In this document: positions 6,771 through 14,947 of the stretch, in pieces
Position numbering within the stretch: position 1 is the stretch's first letter
How the letters are laid out: each line of letters begins with the position of its first letter
From: Microbacterium sp. 5K110
Lineage (GTDB): Bacteria; Actinomycetota; Actinomycetes; Actinomycetales; Microbacteriaceae
DNA length: 42,053 bases
Reading direction: 5' to 3'
NCBI RefSeq assembly: GCF_005774735.1
Contig: NZ_VBUM01000023.1
Coordinates: 1-42,053 of the forward strand
Notes under the pieces: model-generated
The model's database searches: none
What the model was told of the DNA's origin: nothing
Seen by the model: the letters and a program-made list of their open reading frames with translations, nothing else
Translations under genes and position numbers: made by a program

Positions 6771-9287
6771 GTGGCCGAACTGTTGCATCGCCTGGGGTCG
6801 TTTGCCGCTCGACGGGCGTGGACCGTGATCGTGAGCTGGGTCGCGATCCTCGGCATCGCTGTCGGCGGCTTCCTCGTGGGGTTTGCCGGTCTGAGTTCCA
6901 GCTTCGACATCCCCGGGACGGCCTCGGGCGACGTCATCGCCGAGCTCGAGGAACAGCTGCCCGACTTCAGTGGCGCCTCGGGCACCGTCGTCTTCCACAC
7001 CGAGAACGGCGCCGCGTTCACCGAGGACCAGCGCAGCGACATCACCGAGCTCGCCGAATCTGCCCGCGACCTTCCCGATGTGTCCGGCGTGATCGATCCC
7101 TTCGCGACCGCCCAACAGCTGGCCGACCGCCGACAGCAGATCGAGGACGGACGGACGCAACTCGCGGATGCGCGGGCGCGGGCGGAGTCGGGAGCCGAAC
7201 AGCTGGATGCCGGGCAGGCGCAGCTGGATGCCGGCCAGGCGCAGCTCGACGCGACGCGCTCCCAGCTCGAGGCGCAGGGACTGCCGGCCACGGCGCTCGA
7301 CGCCCAGCAGAGCCAGCTCGATGCGCAGCAGGCGGTCATCGACGACCAGCGTCAACAGCTCGCGGAGGGCCTCGCCACGATCGAGGCTAACGAAGCCGAG
7401 CTCGAACAGGGGGCCGAACCGCTGTCGTTCGCGGACGGCATCCGCGTCGTCTCGGAGGATGGCGCTACCGCGATCGTCAACGTGCGGTTCTCCGAGCCGC
7501 GCCTGGAGCTCGCGCAAACGTCGAAGGACGCGGTGGTCGAGCACTTCGAGGCCGAGCCGATCGAGGGCGTCGAGGTCGCCTTCTCCACCGACATCTCGCA
7601 GGGCGTTCCCGAGATCCTCGGTGTCGGTGAGGCAGTCGGTGTGGCCGTGGCCGCCATCGTCCTCATCGTGGTGCTGGGCTCGATTCTCGCCGCCGCGTTC
7701 CCGATCGTGACCGCGCTGGTCGGTGTCGCGATCGGGGCCCTGGCGACGCTGTCGTTCTCGGGTGTCGTCCAGATGGCCTCGGTGACCCCGATCCTCGGCG
7801 TGATGCTCGGGCTCGCCGTCGGCATCGACTACTCGCTCTTCATCATCTATCGGCACCGGCGGCAGCTGCTCGACGGTGCCGATCTCCACGAGTCGATCGG
7901 ACTGGCCAACGGCACCGCCGGCAACGCGGTCGTGTTCGCGGGCGCCACGGTCATCGTCGCGCTCCTGGCGCTCAACATCACGGGCGTTCCCTTCCTGGGA
8001 GTCATGGGAACGGCGGGCGCGGTCAGCGTCGCGGTCGCCGTGTTGATCGCCGTCTCGCTCACGCCCGCGCTGTTGGGGCTCGCGAAGCACCGCATTCTGA
8101 GCAAGCGCGCCATCGCGCGTGCCCGCGCCGCCGAACCGGATGCCGGGGCCCAGCGATCGCGCTCCGTCCGTCCGATGTCGACCCTGCGCGCCGTGCTCAC
8201 CGTCGTCATCGCCACCGCCGCGCTGCTCGCTGTGGCGATCCCGTCGCTGTCGATGCGCCTCGGCTTGCCCGATGGTGGGTCGGAGGCCACCGACTCGTCC
8301 GGCTATCGGGCCTACACCCTGACGGCAGAGTCCTTCGGCGCCGGGGCGAACGGGCCGCTGCTCGTGACGGCGTCGCTGCCGGCCGGGCTCGACGACGATG
8401 CCGCACTCGATGCCCAGCTGAGCGTTGCGCGCGTGCTCGTCGCTCAGGAGGACGTCGTCGCGGTCGCGCCCGTGGCGCTCTCAGACGACAACCGGCTCAC
8501 CGCGTTCCAGGTGATCCCCGCCGAGGGTCCGAGCAGCGCCTCGACAGAGGAACTCGTGCGCGACCTGCGTGATCTCCCGCCCGTCGACGGCGATATCGTC
8601 CTCGGCGTCGCCGGGCAGGCGGCCATCAACATCGATATCTCAGAGGGGCTCGCGGATGTGCTCCCGCTCTACCTCCTCGTCGTCGTCGGCCTGTCGTTCT
8701 TGATCATGGTCATGGTGTTCCGGTCGCTCCTGGTCCCGCTGATCGCGACCGCCGGATTCGTGCTCTCGCTCTTCGCCACGTACGGGGCGGTGACTGCCGT
8801 GTTCCAGTGGGGATGGTTCGGGGAACTCTTCGGCGTGCACAACCCGGGCCCGATCCTGAGCTTCCTGCCGGTCATCCTCGTCGGCATCCTGTTCGGCCTC
8901 GCGATGGACTACCAGCTCTTCCTCGCCTCCGGGATGCGTGAGGCCTGGGCGCACGGCGCGCCGGCTCGGCTCGCCGTCGTGCAGGGGTTCCGCGCCGGTC
9001 GCACGGTCGTGATCGCCGCGGCGCTCATCATGGTCGCGGTCTTCTCGGGCTTCATCACCTCCGAGTCGGTCATCATCAAGTCGATCGGCCTCGGACTCGC
9101 GCTCGGGGTGCTCTTCGATGCCTTCGTCGTGCGGATGCTGCTGATGCCCGCGCTCATGCACCTGCTCGGCCGCGCGGCGTGGTGGCTGCCGCGCTGGCTC
9201 GATCGCATCGTGCCGAACGTCGATGTGGAAGGCGCGGCGCTTGAGCGCCGGCATCCGGTCCATCACGTCGACGTCCGGGGGGAGTGA
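6771..9287 (+). CDS. MMPL-family (RND superfamily) membrane transporter
   Basis: An 838-residue protein of the MmpL/YdfJ type, proton-driven exporters of lipids or hydrophobic compounds. There are two repeats, each with a single N-terminal helix, an extracytoplasmic domain and a bundle of about five helices. The first bundle (about 285-450) includes ILGVMLGLAVGIDYSLFIIY, whose G-DY motif is the proton relay. The second bundle carries VGILFGLAMDYQLFLASGM. The first external loop contains a Q/A/D-rich heptad coiled coil (about 125-220), seen in many actinobacterial MMPL proteins of this type. The GTG at 6771 is chosen because AAGGAG lies 5 bases before it and the protein then begins at MAELLHRLG just ahead of helix 1. 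It is divergent from a TetR regulator. The substrate is unknown. Confidence 0.92.
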   Translation: MAELLHRLGSFAARRAWTVIVSWVAILGIAVGGFLVGFAGLSSSFDIPGTASGDVIAELEEQLPDFSGASGTVVFHTENGAAFTEDQRSDITELAESARDLPDVSGVIDPFATAQQLADRRQQIEDGRTQLADARARAESGAEQLDAGQAQLDAGQAQLDATRSQLEAQGLPATALDAQQSQLDAQQAVIDDQRQQLAEGLATIEANEAELEQGAEPLSFADGIRVVSEDGATAIVNVRFSEPRLELAQTSKDAVVEHFEAEPIEGVEVAFSTDISQGVPEILGVGEAVGVAVAAIVLIVVLGSILAAAFPIVTALVGVAIGALATLSFSGVVQMASVTPILGVMLGLAVGIDYSLFIIYRHRRQLLDGADLHESIGLANGTAGNAVVFAGATVIVALLALNITGVPFLGVMGTAGAVSVAVAVLIAVSLTPALLGLAKHRILSKRAIARARAAEPDAGAQRSRSVRPMSTLRAVLTVVIATAALLAVAIPSLSMRLGLPDGGSEATDSSGYRAYTLTAESFGAGANGPLLVTASLPAGLDDDAALDAQLSVARVLVAQEDVVAVAPVALSDDNRLTAFQVIPAEGPSSASTEELVRDLRDLPPVDGDIVLGVAGQAAINIDISEGLADVLPLYLLVVVGLSFLIMVMVFRSLLVPLIATAGFVLSLFATYGAVTAVFQWGWFGELFGVHNPGPILSFLPVILVGILFGLAMDYQLFLASGMREAWAHGAPARLAVVQGFRAGRTVVIAAALIMVAVFSGFITSESVIIKSIGLGLALGVLFDAFVVRMLLMPALMHLLGRAAWWLPRWLDRIVPNVDVEGAALERRHPVHHVDVRGE
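7200..7241 (+). repeat. two 21-bp tandem repeats within the MMPL coiled coil
   Basis: Two copies of a 21-bp unit (7200-7220 and 7221-7241) differ at one base, each encoding QLDAGQA. A third diverged copy (QLDATRS) follows. Each unit equals one heptad of the coiled coil, so the coil can lengthen or shorten in frame by unit gain or loss. Confidence 0.8.
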
Positions 9288-9426
9288 GCCCGCGAGGGTA
9301 GCGCGCGTAACCGGAGTCGTGGTGAGGGCGACCCCAGAGCGCCGGTGACGGTCGGAAATACTCGCGCTCCCTCGCTCCGGTCTGCTTGAATGCGGGGATC
9401 ACGTGACCTGGGGGATCGTCGTGTCC

Positions 9427-9454
9427 CCGGGGTCGATCGCCCGACCGACCCCGG
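9427..9454 (+). other. hairpin in the 5' region of the secreted hydrolase gene
   Basis: A perfect 9-bp stem (9427-9435 with 9446-9454) with a 10-base loop ends inside the GGAG ribosome binding site at 9453-9456, 8 bases before the ATG. If it forms in the mRNA it would partly hide the site. Confidence 0.45.
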
Positions 9455-9464
9455 AGTCGCACCG

Positions 9465-12400
9465 ATGCACATTCTTCCTCGGCGCCGGCACATCGCCGTC
9501 GCCTCGCTCCTCGCGCTGCTCATCACCGGGGCGGTAGCCGCCCCCGCCTCGGCCCAGAGCCCCGACGATGTCGTCGTCGCATCGGGGCCGGCGTGGACCG
9601 TCGAGCGCGCCGCCGGCGGGCACACCGTCACCCTTCGTCTGGAGGAGCCGCTCCCGATCGTGAGCGACGCGCCCACGATCATCGTCGACGGGGAACCGAT
9701 CGGGATCGCGCGGACCGAGGACGGCGGACGCACCCTCACGGTGACGACGTTCGACGACCGCGTCGCCACGGCCCAAGAGGTCGAGAAGGGCTGGGCGTCG
9801 GGATCGGGCCCGAAGGCGGGAGAGGACGGGGCAGACGACTCCGGCCAGCGGCGCGCCCCCGACCCCGAGAACGACATGCTCAAGCGGCAGCTCGACGCGC
9901 TCGCTCCCGCCGACCCCGTCATCGATCCCGCGGAGCCCGGTCCGTACACGGTGACCGAGGCGGAGTACGACTTCGGTGACGCGGCGATCGACCTCGCGGG
10001 CTACCGCGACGCCCGTGGCGAGATGGTGGGCAAGATCTACCTGAGTTCCGCATCCGGCCCCCGGCCGGTCGTCGTGCTCGAACACGGCCGGCATGCCACG
10101 TGCGGTGACGCCGTGTCGGGTGAATCGACCGCGGACTGGCCCTGCCCGAGCGCCCAGATGCAGATCCGGTCCTACCTCGGATACGAGGGCACGGGCCGTG
10201 CCCTCGCCTCGCACGGTTATAACGTCGTGTCGATCTCGGCCAACGCCATCAACGCCACCGATTCGGAGTTCACCCTCGACCAGGGCGCGCAGGCGCGCGG
10301 CCGTCTGGTGCTGGACACTCTCGAGATGCTCGACCGACTCGCGCGTGGGGCGGAGGTCTCGTACGAGGATCGCCCGGAGGGTCAGGATGCCGTGACCCGC
10401 ACGTTCGACGATGCCCTGGAGCGCGCCACCTCACGCGCCGATCAGCCGGCCCCGCCTTCGGGCGTGACCGCGGCCGATCTCGACGGCCGGTTCGATCTGG
10501 ACCGCGTGGGCCTCATGGGCCACTCGCGGGGCGGCGAAGGCGTCGTTTCCGCCGCCCAGCTGAACGCCGCGGCCGATGACCGCTACGGCATCCTGGCCGT
10601 GCTCCCGTTGGCCCCGACCGATTTCGCCCGCCGCACCCTCTCCGACGTGACGACCCTGGCCGTGCTGCCGTACTGCGACGGCGACGTGTCCGACCAGCAG
10701 GGGCAGAAGTACATCGACGACTCCCGCCGCGCGTTCGGCGACGACGTCCTGCGGTCGGCGATGTGGGTCATGGGTGCCAACCACAATTTCTTCAGCTCGG
10801 TATGGACGCCGGGGGAGTATCCGGTGGGCGGAGCCGATGACTGGAACCCCGAGGACACGACCTCGAGCTGCGCGACCGTCGACAGCACGCGCCTCAGCGC
10901 CGCGGAGCAGTACCAGGTCGGGGTGTCGTACATGACGGGCTTCTTCCGCCTCACGCTCGGGGGCGAGGAGCGGTTCCGTCCCCTGTTCGACGGGTCCGTC
11001 GCTCCGTCGACCACCCTCACGCCCTTCGCCGACGTGCGGGTGATGGCCACCCAGCCGCGCTCGGACACCGACCTGATCACGGACTTCGCGGGCAAGGGCG
11101 CCCGTGTGTCCGTCGAAGGCGCAGCTGTGGCGACGCCCTGCGAAGGTTCCATGCCGACGGCATCCGAACCCTCCTGCTCCTCCCACTGGGGTGGTGCGGT
11201 GCCGCACTGGAACCCCGCTTTCCTCGCGCCGTTCGTGCCGCTGTTCCCCGCGACCCGCCTGGAGTGGACCGAGGCGTCCGGCGCGAGCCTGCACGTATCC
11301 CTCGCCGCCGAGCAGCGCGACGTGCGCGACCGCGTGCAGCTGACGCTGAAGGCCGCGCCAGGCGATGACGTCGCGATGGGGACGGAATTCTCCGTGAAGC
11401 TCGTCGACGGATCCGGTGCCGAATTCTCCGTCAGCGCCTCGTCGCTCAATCCGTACGCGGTCAATCGTCTGCCCGGCGGTGCCATCGGACTCGACAAGGT
11501 CGTGCTGCAGCAGATCACCCTCCCGCTCGACCGGGTCGTGGACATCGACCTCTCCGACGTGCGAGAGGTGGTGCTGGAGCCGGGAGTCGGCGCCGACGCG
11601 TCGGCATCCGGGTCCCTTCTGCTGTCAGACCTTGCTTTCGACTCCCCGTCGGCCGGCGACCCCGATCCCGTGGCGCGCCCGGCGGTCAGCGTCGCCGAGA
11701 CCCGCGTGGAGGAGGGATCCGAGCCGCGTACCGCGGCCATTGCGGTGTGGCTGGACAGGGCCTGGGACGAGCCGGTGAGCGCGTTCGTCAGCACGAACCC
11801 GGGGTCGGGTGGCGAGGCGCCCCCGGCGGGTCTCGGGGGTGAGCGCTTCACCTTCGCACCGGGCCAGACGTGTCTCCCCGTCCCTGTGCTCATCGTCGGC
11901 AACACGGATCCCTCCGCAGCGGGGGTGTCGGTCGCGGGAACCGCGGCGACGACGGGCCGGGGAGCGGTGTCGGGGTCGGGGGACTTCGCTGACATCGTGG
12001 TGCGTGAGGACGACGGCGTTCAGGGTGACGACGCCGCCCCCGTGCCGGCCTTCGGCGTGCAGGGTGACGTGTGCGCCGAACTCGCCGCCGCCCGGACGCC
12101 CGGGACGCTGGAGGTCTCGGATGCCGAGCCCCGCCGTGGTGACACGCTTCGGCTGACCGCGACCGGCTTCCGCGTCGGGGAAGCGGTCCTCGCGCAGATC
12201 GCCGGGGCGGCACTGCCGTGGGTGATCGCGGACGCGGACGGTACCGCGGTCATCGAGACGACGATCGCCGCGGACGCCGCACTGGGCGCGACGTCGGTGC
12301 GCGCGGAGGGCGCCGGCTCGGCACGCGTGCAGCAGGCGAGCGTGCGCATCGGCGCGTCGGTGCCGACCCCGACCCCGACCCCGACCACTTCGCCGGCACC

Positions 12401-12572
12401 CAGCCCGTCCGTGACGACGCCCCCGGTCGTCGCTGACAGTCGGGCCGGTGGAACGCTCGCGCGGTCCGGCGTGGACGGGGCGCTGTGGCTCGCGGTGGCT
12501 CTGGGAGCGGCGCTGACGGCCGCCGCCGGCGGCGCCGTGACCGTCGAGGCACGCCGCCGACGCGGGCGCTGA
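9465..12572 (+). CDS. secreted alpha/beta hydrolase with C-terminal surface anchor
   Basis: A 1035-residue extracellular protein. It starts with a Sec signal peptide (about residues 1-31, ending in PASAQ). The catalytic part has an alpha/beta hydrolase core: VVVLEHGRHATCGD near the oxyanion region and the nucleophile elbow GHSRGG with Ser354. The middle looks like beta-rich domains. About 745-860 has a Calx-beta-like pattern and about 880-970 an Ig-like module with VSDAEPRRGDTLRLTATGF. A Pro-Thr-Ser linker follows, then LARSG at 998-1002, a hydrophobic helix and an RRRRGR tail, the layout of a sortase sorting signal. The ATG at 9465 is chosen because it opens directly onto the signal peptide with GGAG upstream; an in-frame ATG at 9390 would put 25 unrelated residues in front. 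The substrate is unknown; an esterase, lipase or polymer hydrolase are all possible. Confidence 0.82.
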   Translation: MHILPRRRHIAVASLLALLITGAVAAPASAQSPDDVVVASGPAWTVERAAGGHTVTLRLEEPLPIVSDAPTIIVDGEPIGIARTEDGGRTLTVTTFDDRVATAQEVEKGWASGSGPKAGEDGADDSGQRRAPDPENDMLKRQLDALAPADPVIDPAEPGPYTVTEAEYDFGDAAIDLAGYRDARGEMVGKIYLSSASGPRPVVVLEHGRHATCGDAVSGESTADWPCPSAQMQIRSYLGYEGTGRALASHGYNVVSISANAINATDSEFTLDQGAQARGRLVLDTLEMLDRLARGAEVSYEDRPEGQDAVTRTFDDALERATSRADQPAPPSGVTAADLDGRFDLDRVGLMGHSRGGEGVVSAAQLNAAADDRYGILAVLPLAPTDFARRTLSDVTTLAVLPYCDGDVSDQQGQKYIDDSRRAFGDDVLRSAMWVMGANHNFFSSVWTPGEYPVGGADDWNPEDTTSSCATVDSTRLSAAEQYQVGVSYMTGFFRLTLGGEERFRPLFDGSVAPSTTLTPFADVRVMATQPRSDTDLITDFAGKGARVSVEGAAVATPCEGSMPTASEPSCSSHWGGAVPHWNPAFLAPFVPLFPATRLEWTEASGASLHVSLAAEQRDVRDRVQLTLKAAPGDDVAMGTEFSVKLVDGSGAEFSVSASSLNPYAVNRLPGGAIGLDKVVLQQITLPLDRVVDIDLSDVREVVLEPGVGADASASGSLLLSDLAFDSPSAGDPDPVARPAVSVAETRVEEGSEPRTAAIAVWLDRAWDEPVSAFVSTNPGSGGEAPPAGLGGERFTFAPGQTCLPVPVLIVGNTDPSAAGVSVAGTAATTGRGAVSGSGDFADIVVREDDGVQGDDAAPVPAFGVQGDVCAELAAARTPGTLEVSDAEPRRGDTLRLTATGFRVGEAVLAQIAGAALPWVIADADGTAVIETTIAADAALGATSVRAEGAGSARVQQASVRIGASVPTPTPTPTTSPAPSPSVTTPPVVADSRAGGTLARSGVDGALWLAVALGAALTAAAGGAVTVEARRRRGR
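12363..12386 (+). repeat. short tandem repeat encoding a Pro-Thr linker
   Basis: Four tandem copies of a 6-bp unit (circular form CCGACC) encode alternating Pro and Thr in the linker before the surface anchor. Such runs can vary in length by slippage without changing frame. Confidence 0.75.
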
Positions 12573-12608
12573 GGGGGCGGCGTACCGGACGCCCCGCTCG
12601 TCGAGCGA

Positions 12609-12614
12609 TAGCAT
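12609..12614 (+). promoter_or_regulatory. putative -10 box before the small lipoprotein gene
   Basis: TAGCAT fits TANNNT and would give a transcript starting near 12621, about 29 bases before the ATG. No good -35 is seen. Confidence 0.3.
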
Positions 12615-12649
12615 CCGATCGAAGACATGCGTCTCGAGAAGCGGTCCTG

Positions 12650-13063
12650 ATGAAGCGTTCGTCCGTGCTCGCCGTCCTCGCCGCCGTGGTGCTCCTTTCG
12701 GCCGGGTGCGCCCCGGCCGGGACGCCGTCCACCACCGGCGGCGGCTCGGCGCCCAGCTCGGCCACCGCGGGGGGCCTGCAGGCCCTGCCGCCGACGATCC
12801 TGTCGCCGGGAGAACTCGACGGCACCGATGTGTCTGTCGTCGTCGGCACCGCTCTGGTGATCGCGGTCGAGGACGGAACCGAGGATCAGTGGCGGGGCAC
12901 CACCGCTGATCCCGCGATCGCGGAGTTCTCGGCCGGCGGATCCGACGAAGGGGCGACGTTCCGGCCCGGTTTCGAGGCTCGCGCCATCGGCTCCACCGAA
13001 GCGACGCTCACCGCCCCCGACGGCGGCGAGATCCAGTTCACCATCTCGGTCGTCGCTCCCTGA
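12650..13063 (+). CDS. small secreted lipoprotein of unknown function
   Basis: A 137-residue protein with a lipoprotein signal peptide: a short basic start (MKRSS), a hydrophobic core and the lipobox LSAGC with the lipidated cysteine at residue 20. A Gly/Ser/Thr-rich linker follows (about 21-45). The rest is beta-strand rich, with TILSPGELDGTDVSVVVGTALVIAVEDG and a close GGEIQFTISVVAP. This resembles small Ig-like or protease-inhibitor-like extracytoplasmic modules, but I do not recognise the family. The gene follows the secreted hydrolase by 77 bases and has its own possible -10 box, so joint expression is not certain. The ribosome binding site is weak (GAGAAG). Confidence 0.75.
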   Translation: MKRSSVLAVLAAVVLLSAGCAPAGTPSTTGGGSAPSSATAGGLQALPPTILSPGELDGTDVSVVVGTALVIAVEDGTEDQWRGTTADPAIAEFSAGGSDEGATFRPGFEARAIGSTEATLTAPDGGEIQFTISVVAP

Positions 13064-13097
13064 TCCACCGCGGCGGCCACCGCTCGCGCCGCACGCT

Positions 13098-13871
13098 TCA
13101 GGATGCCAACGGCCCCTCGAACACGATCGTCGCACGCTCCGCGGCCTCGTCGCGCAGGACGCGTGCGCGCACACCGTAGACCTCGGCGATCAAATCCGGG
13201 GTGAGGACCTCATCCGGGTGCCCGCCGGCCACGACGGCACCGCGTTTGAGGACGACGATGTGGTCGCAGTAGGTCGCGGCGAGATTGAGATCGTGCAGCG
13301 CGATGATGCTCGTGACCGGGAGCGCGGCGACCAGCGCGAGGATGTCGAGCTGGTGCCGGATGTCGAGGTGGTTCGTCGGTTCGTCCAGGAGCAGCTCGCG
13401 GGGTTCCTGCGCGAGCGCTCGAGCGATCTGCGCACGCTGACGCTCACCGCCGGAAAGCGTGTGCCAGAGCCGGTCCGCTTTGTCGGCGAGCCCGACGCGC
13501 GCGAGGGCGCCGTCGATGGCGGCCTCGTCCTCCGGGCTCGACCCACCCCAGATCGGGCGGTGGGGTGTGCGCCCGAGGCGCACCACGTCGCGCACGACGA
13601 TGTCGGTGTCGGTCTCGGCGTGCTGCGTGACGACCGCGACCGCCCGGGCGACCTCGCGGCGTCCGCGTGTGCGCAGCGGTGCTCCGTCGAGAAGCACGTC
13701 GCCCGTATCGGGACGCGCCGCGCCCTGCAGCAGGCGCAGCAGCGAGGACTTGCCCGACCCGTTCGGCCCGAGCAGTCCCACCGTGCTGCCGGGGGCGGGC
13801 CGGAGCGAGACCCCGTCCACGACGAGCGCCCCGCCGCGGGTCCAGTGCACGTTGCGCGTCTCGAGGGTCAT
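13098..13871 (-). CDS. iron/siderophore ABC transporter, ATP-binding protein
   Basis: A 257-residue ATPase of the FecE/FepC type. Walker A is GPNGSGKS (residues 35-42), the signature is LSGGERQ, Walker B is ELLLDEPTNHLD, and the switch histidine lies in IALHDLNLA. These are the motifs of importers of ferric siderophores, haem or cobalamin. The ATG at 13869-13871 overlaps the stop of the permease gene by 4 bases, so translation is coupled. The open frame continues upstream only as an antisense run. It is the last gene of a permease-ATPase-binding protein set whose promoter carries a DtxR-like box, so iron is the likely cargo. Confidence 0.93.
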   Translation of the reverse strand: MTLETRNVHWTRGGALVVDGVSLRPAPGSTVGLLGPNGSGKSSLLRLLQGAARPDTGDVLLDGAPLRTRGRREVARAVAVVTQHAETDTDIVVRDVVRLGRTPHRPIWGGSSPEDEAAIDGALARVGLADKADRLWHTLSGGERQRAQIARALAQEPRELLLDEPTNHLDIRHQLDILALVAALPVTSIIALHDLNLAATYCDHIVVLKRGAVVAGGHPDEVLTPDLIAEVYGVRARVLRDEAAERATIVFEGPLAS

Positions 13872-14947
13872 GCGCGCTTCCTCCGGCGGACGAGGAGCGC
13901 CACGAACACGGGCACCCCGATGATGGCGGTGCCGACGCCGACCGGCAGGGGAGTGGGGGCGAAGAGGGTGCGGGTGGCGGCATCCACCCACACCATGAAC
14001 ACGGCGCCCACGACGAGGGACACCGGCAGCACGCGGACGTGCCGCTGTCCGACCAGCAGTCGCACCGCGTGCGGTACGACGAGCCCGACGAAGCCCACCG
14101 CGCCGACCACGCTGACCAGCGTCGCGGTCATGAGCGCGGTGACGACCAGGAGGCCGATGCGGGTGCGGGCGACGGGGATGCCGAGCGAGGACGCCACGTC
14201 GTCGCCGAAGGCGAAGGCGTCCAACGCTCGGGCGGCGAGGAGGCACACCACCGCACCGGCCGCGACGACCGCGGCGCACAGCGCGACGTTGTCCCACCGC
14301 ATGCCCTCGAGCGATCCGAGGAGCCAGAACATCACGCCTCGCGTCTCGTCGGAGTCCGCGACCGCGAACACCACCAGCGACGTCAGCGCCGAGAAGAACT
14401 GGGTGCTGGCGACGCCCGCGAGCACGACGCCGGAGGTTCCGCCCGAGGTGAACCGGGCCAACAGGAGCACGAGCCCGAAAGCGAGAAGCGCTCCGACGAA
14501 CGCGCCGCCGGACAGGCCCAGGATGCCGCCGCCCACCCCGAGCACACCGATCACGACCGCGCCGGTAGAGGCGCCGGAGGACACGCCCAGTACGAACGGC
14601 TCCGCGAGCGGGTTGCGCAGGAGCGACTGCATGACGACGCCGCACAGCGAAAGGCCCGCGCCCGTGCACGCGGCGACGAGCGCCCGGGGAAGCCGCTCCT
14701 CCCAGACGATCGCGTCCTTGGCCGCGCGCACGGGGATGTCCGCGAGACCGAGGTGGTTCAGCACCACGTCGCGGACGTTGACGAGCGAGACATCGGCGGG
14801 ACCGAGCGTGATCGCGACGCCGAGCGAGAGCACGAGGGCGACCGCCCCGCCGAGGGTGAGGAGAAGACCCAGCGGCATCCGCGCGCGTGCGCGCACCGGA
14901 GCCGCGACCGCGGCGCTCAGAGCGTGCTCCGGTTCTCGTCCCACCAC
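13868..14947 (-). CDS. iron/siderophore ABC transporter permease (FecCD family)
   Basis: A 359-residue FecCD-family permease with about ten membrane helices. Family marks are RLPRALVAACTGAGLSLCG, the QSLLRNPLAEPFVLGVSSGA motif that contacts the ATPase, and GLVVPHAVRLLVG near the C-terminus. The GTG at 14947 gives a short cytoplasmic arm and overlaps the binding-protein gene by 31 bases. An alternative ATG at 14878 would start at MPLGLLLTLGG just before helix 1, so the start is uncertain. Only one permease gene is present, so the channel is probably a homodimer. Confidence 0.92.
   Translation of the reverse strand: MVGREPEHALSAAVAAPVRARARMPLGLLLTLGGAVALVLSLGVAITLGPADVSLVNVRDVVLNHLGLADIPVRAAKDAIVWEERLPRALVAACTGAGLSLCGVVMQSLLRNPLAEPFVLGVSSGASTGAVVIGVLGVGGGILGLSGGAFVGALLAFGLVLLLARFTSGGTSGVVLAGVASTQFFSALTSLVVFAVADSDETRGVMFWLLGSLEGMRWDNVALCAAVVAAGAVVCLLAARALDAFAFGDDVASSLGIPVARTRIGLLVVTALMTATLVSVVGAVGFVGLVVPHAVRLLVGQRHVRVLPVSLVVGAVFMVWVDAATRTLFAPTPLPVGVGTAIIGVPVFVALLVRRRKRA

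Noticed and set aside
9390..9464. earlier ATG for the secreted hydrolase
   Set aside because: It would place 25 unrelated residues before a good signal peptide and has no better ribosome binding site.
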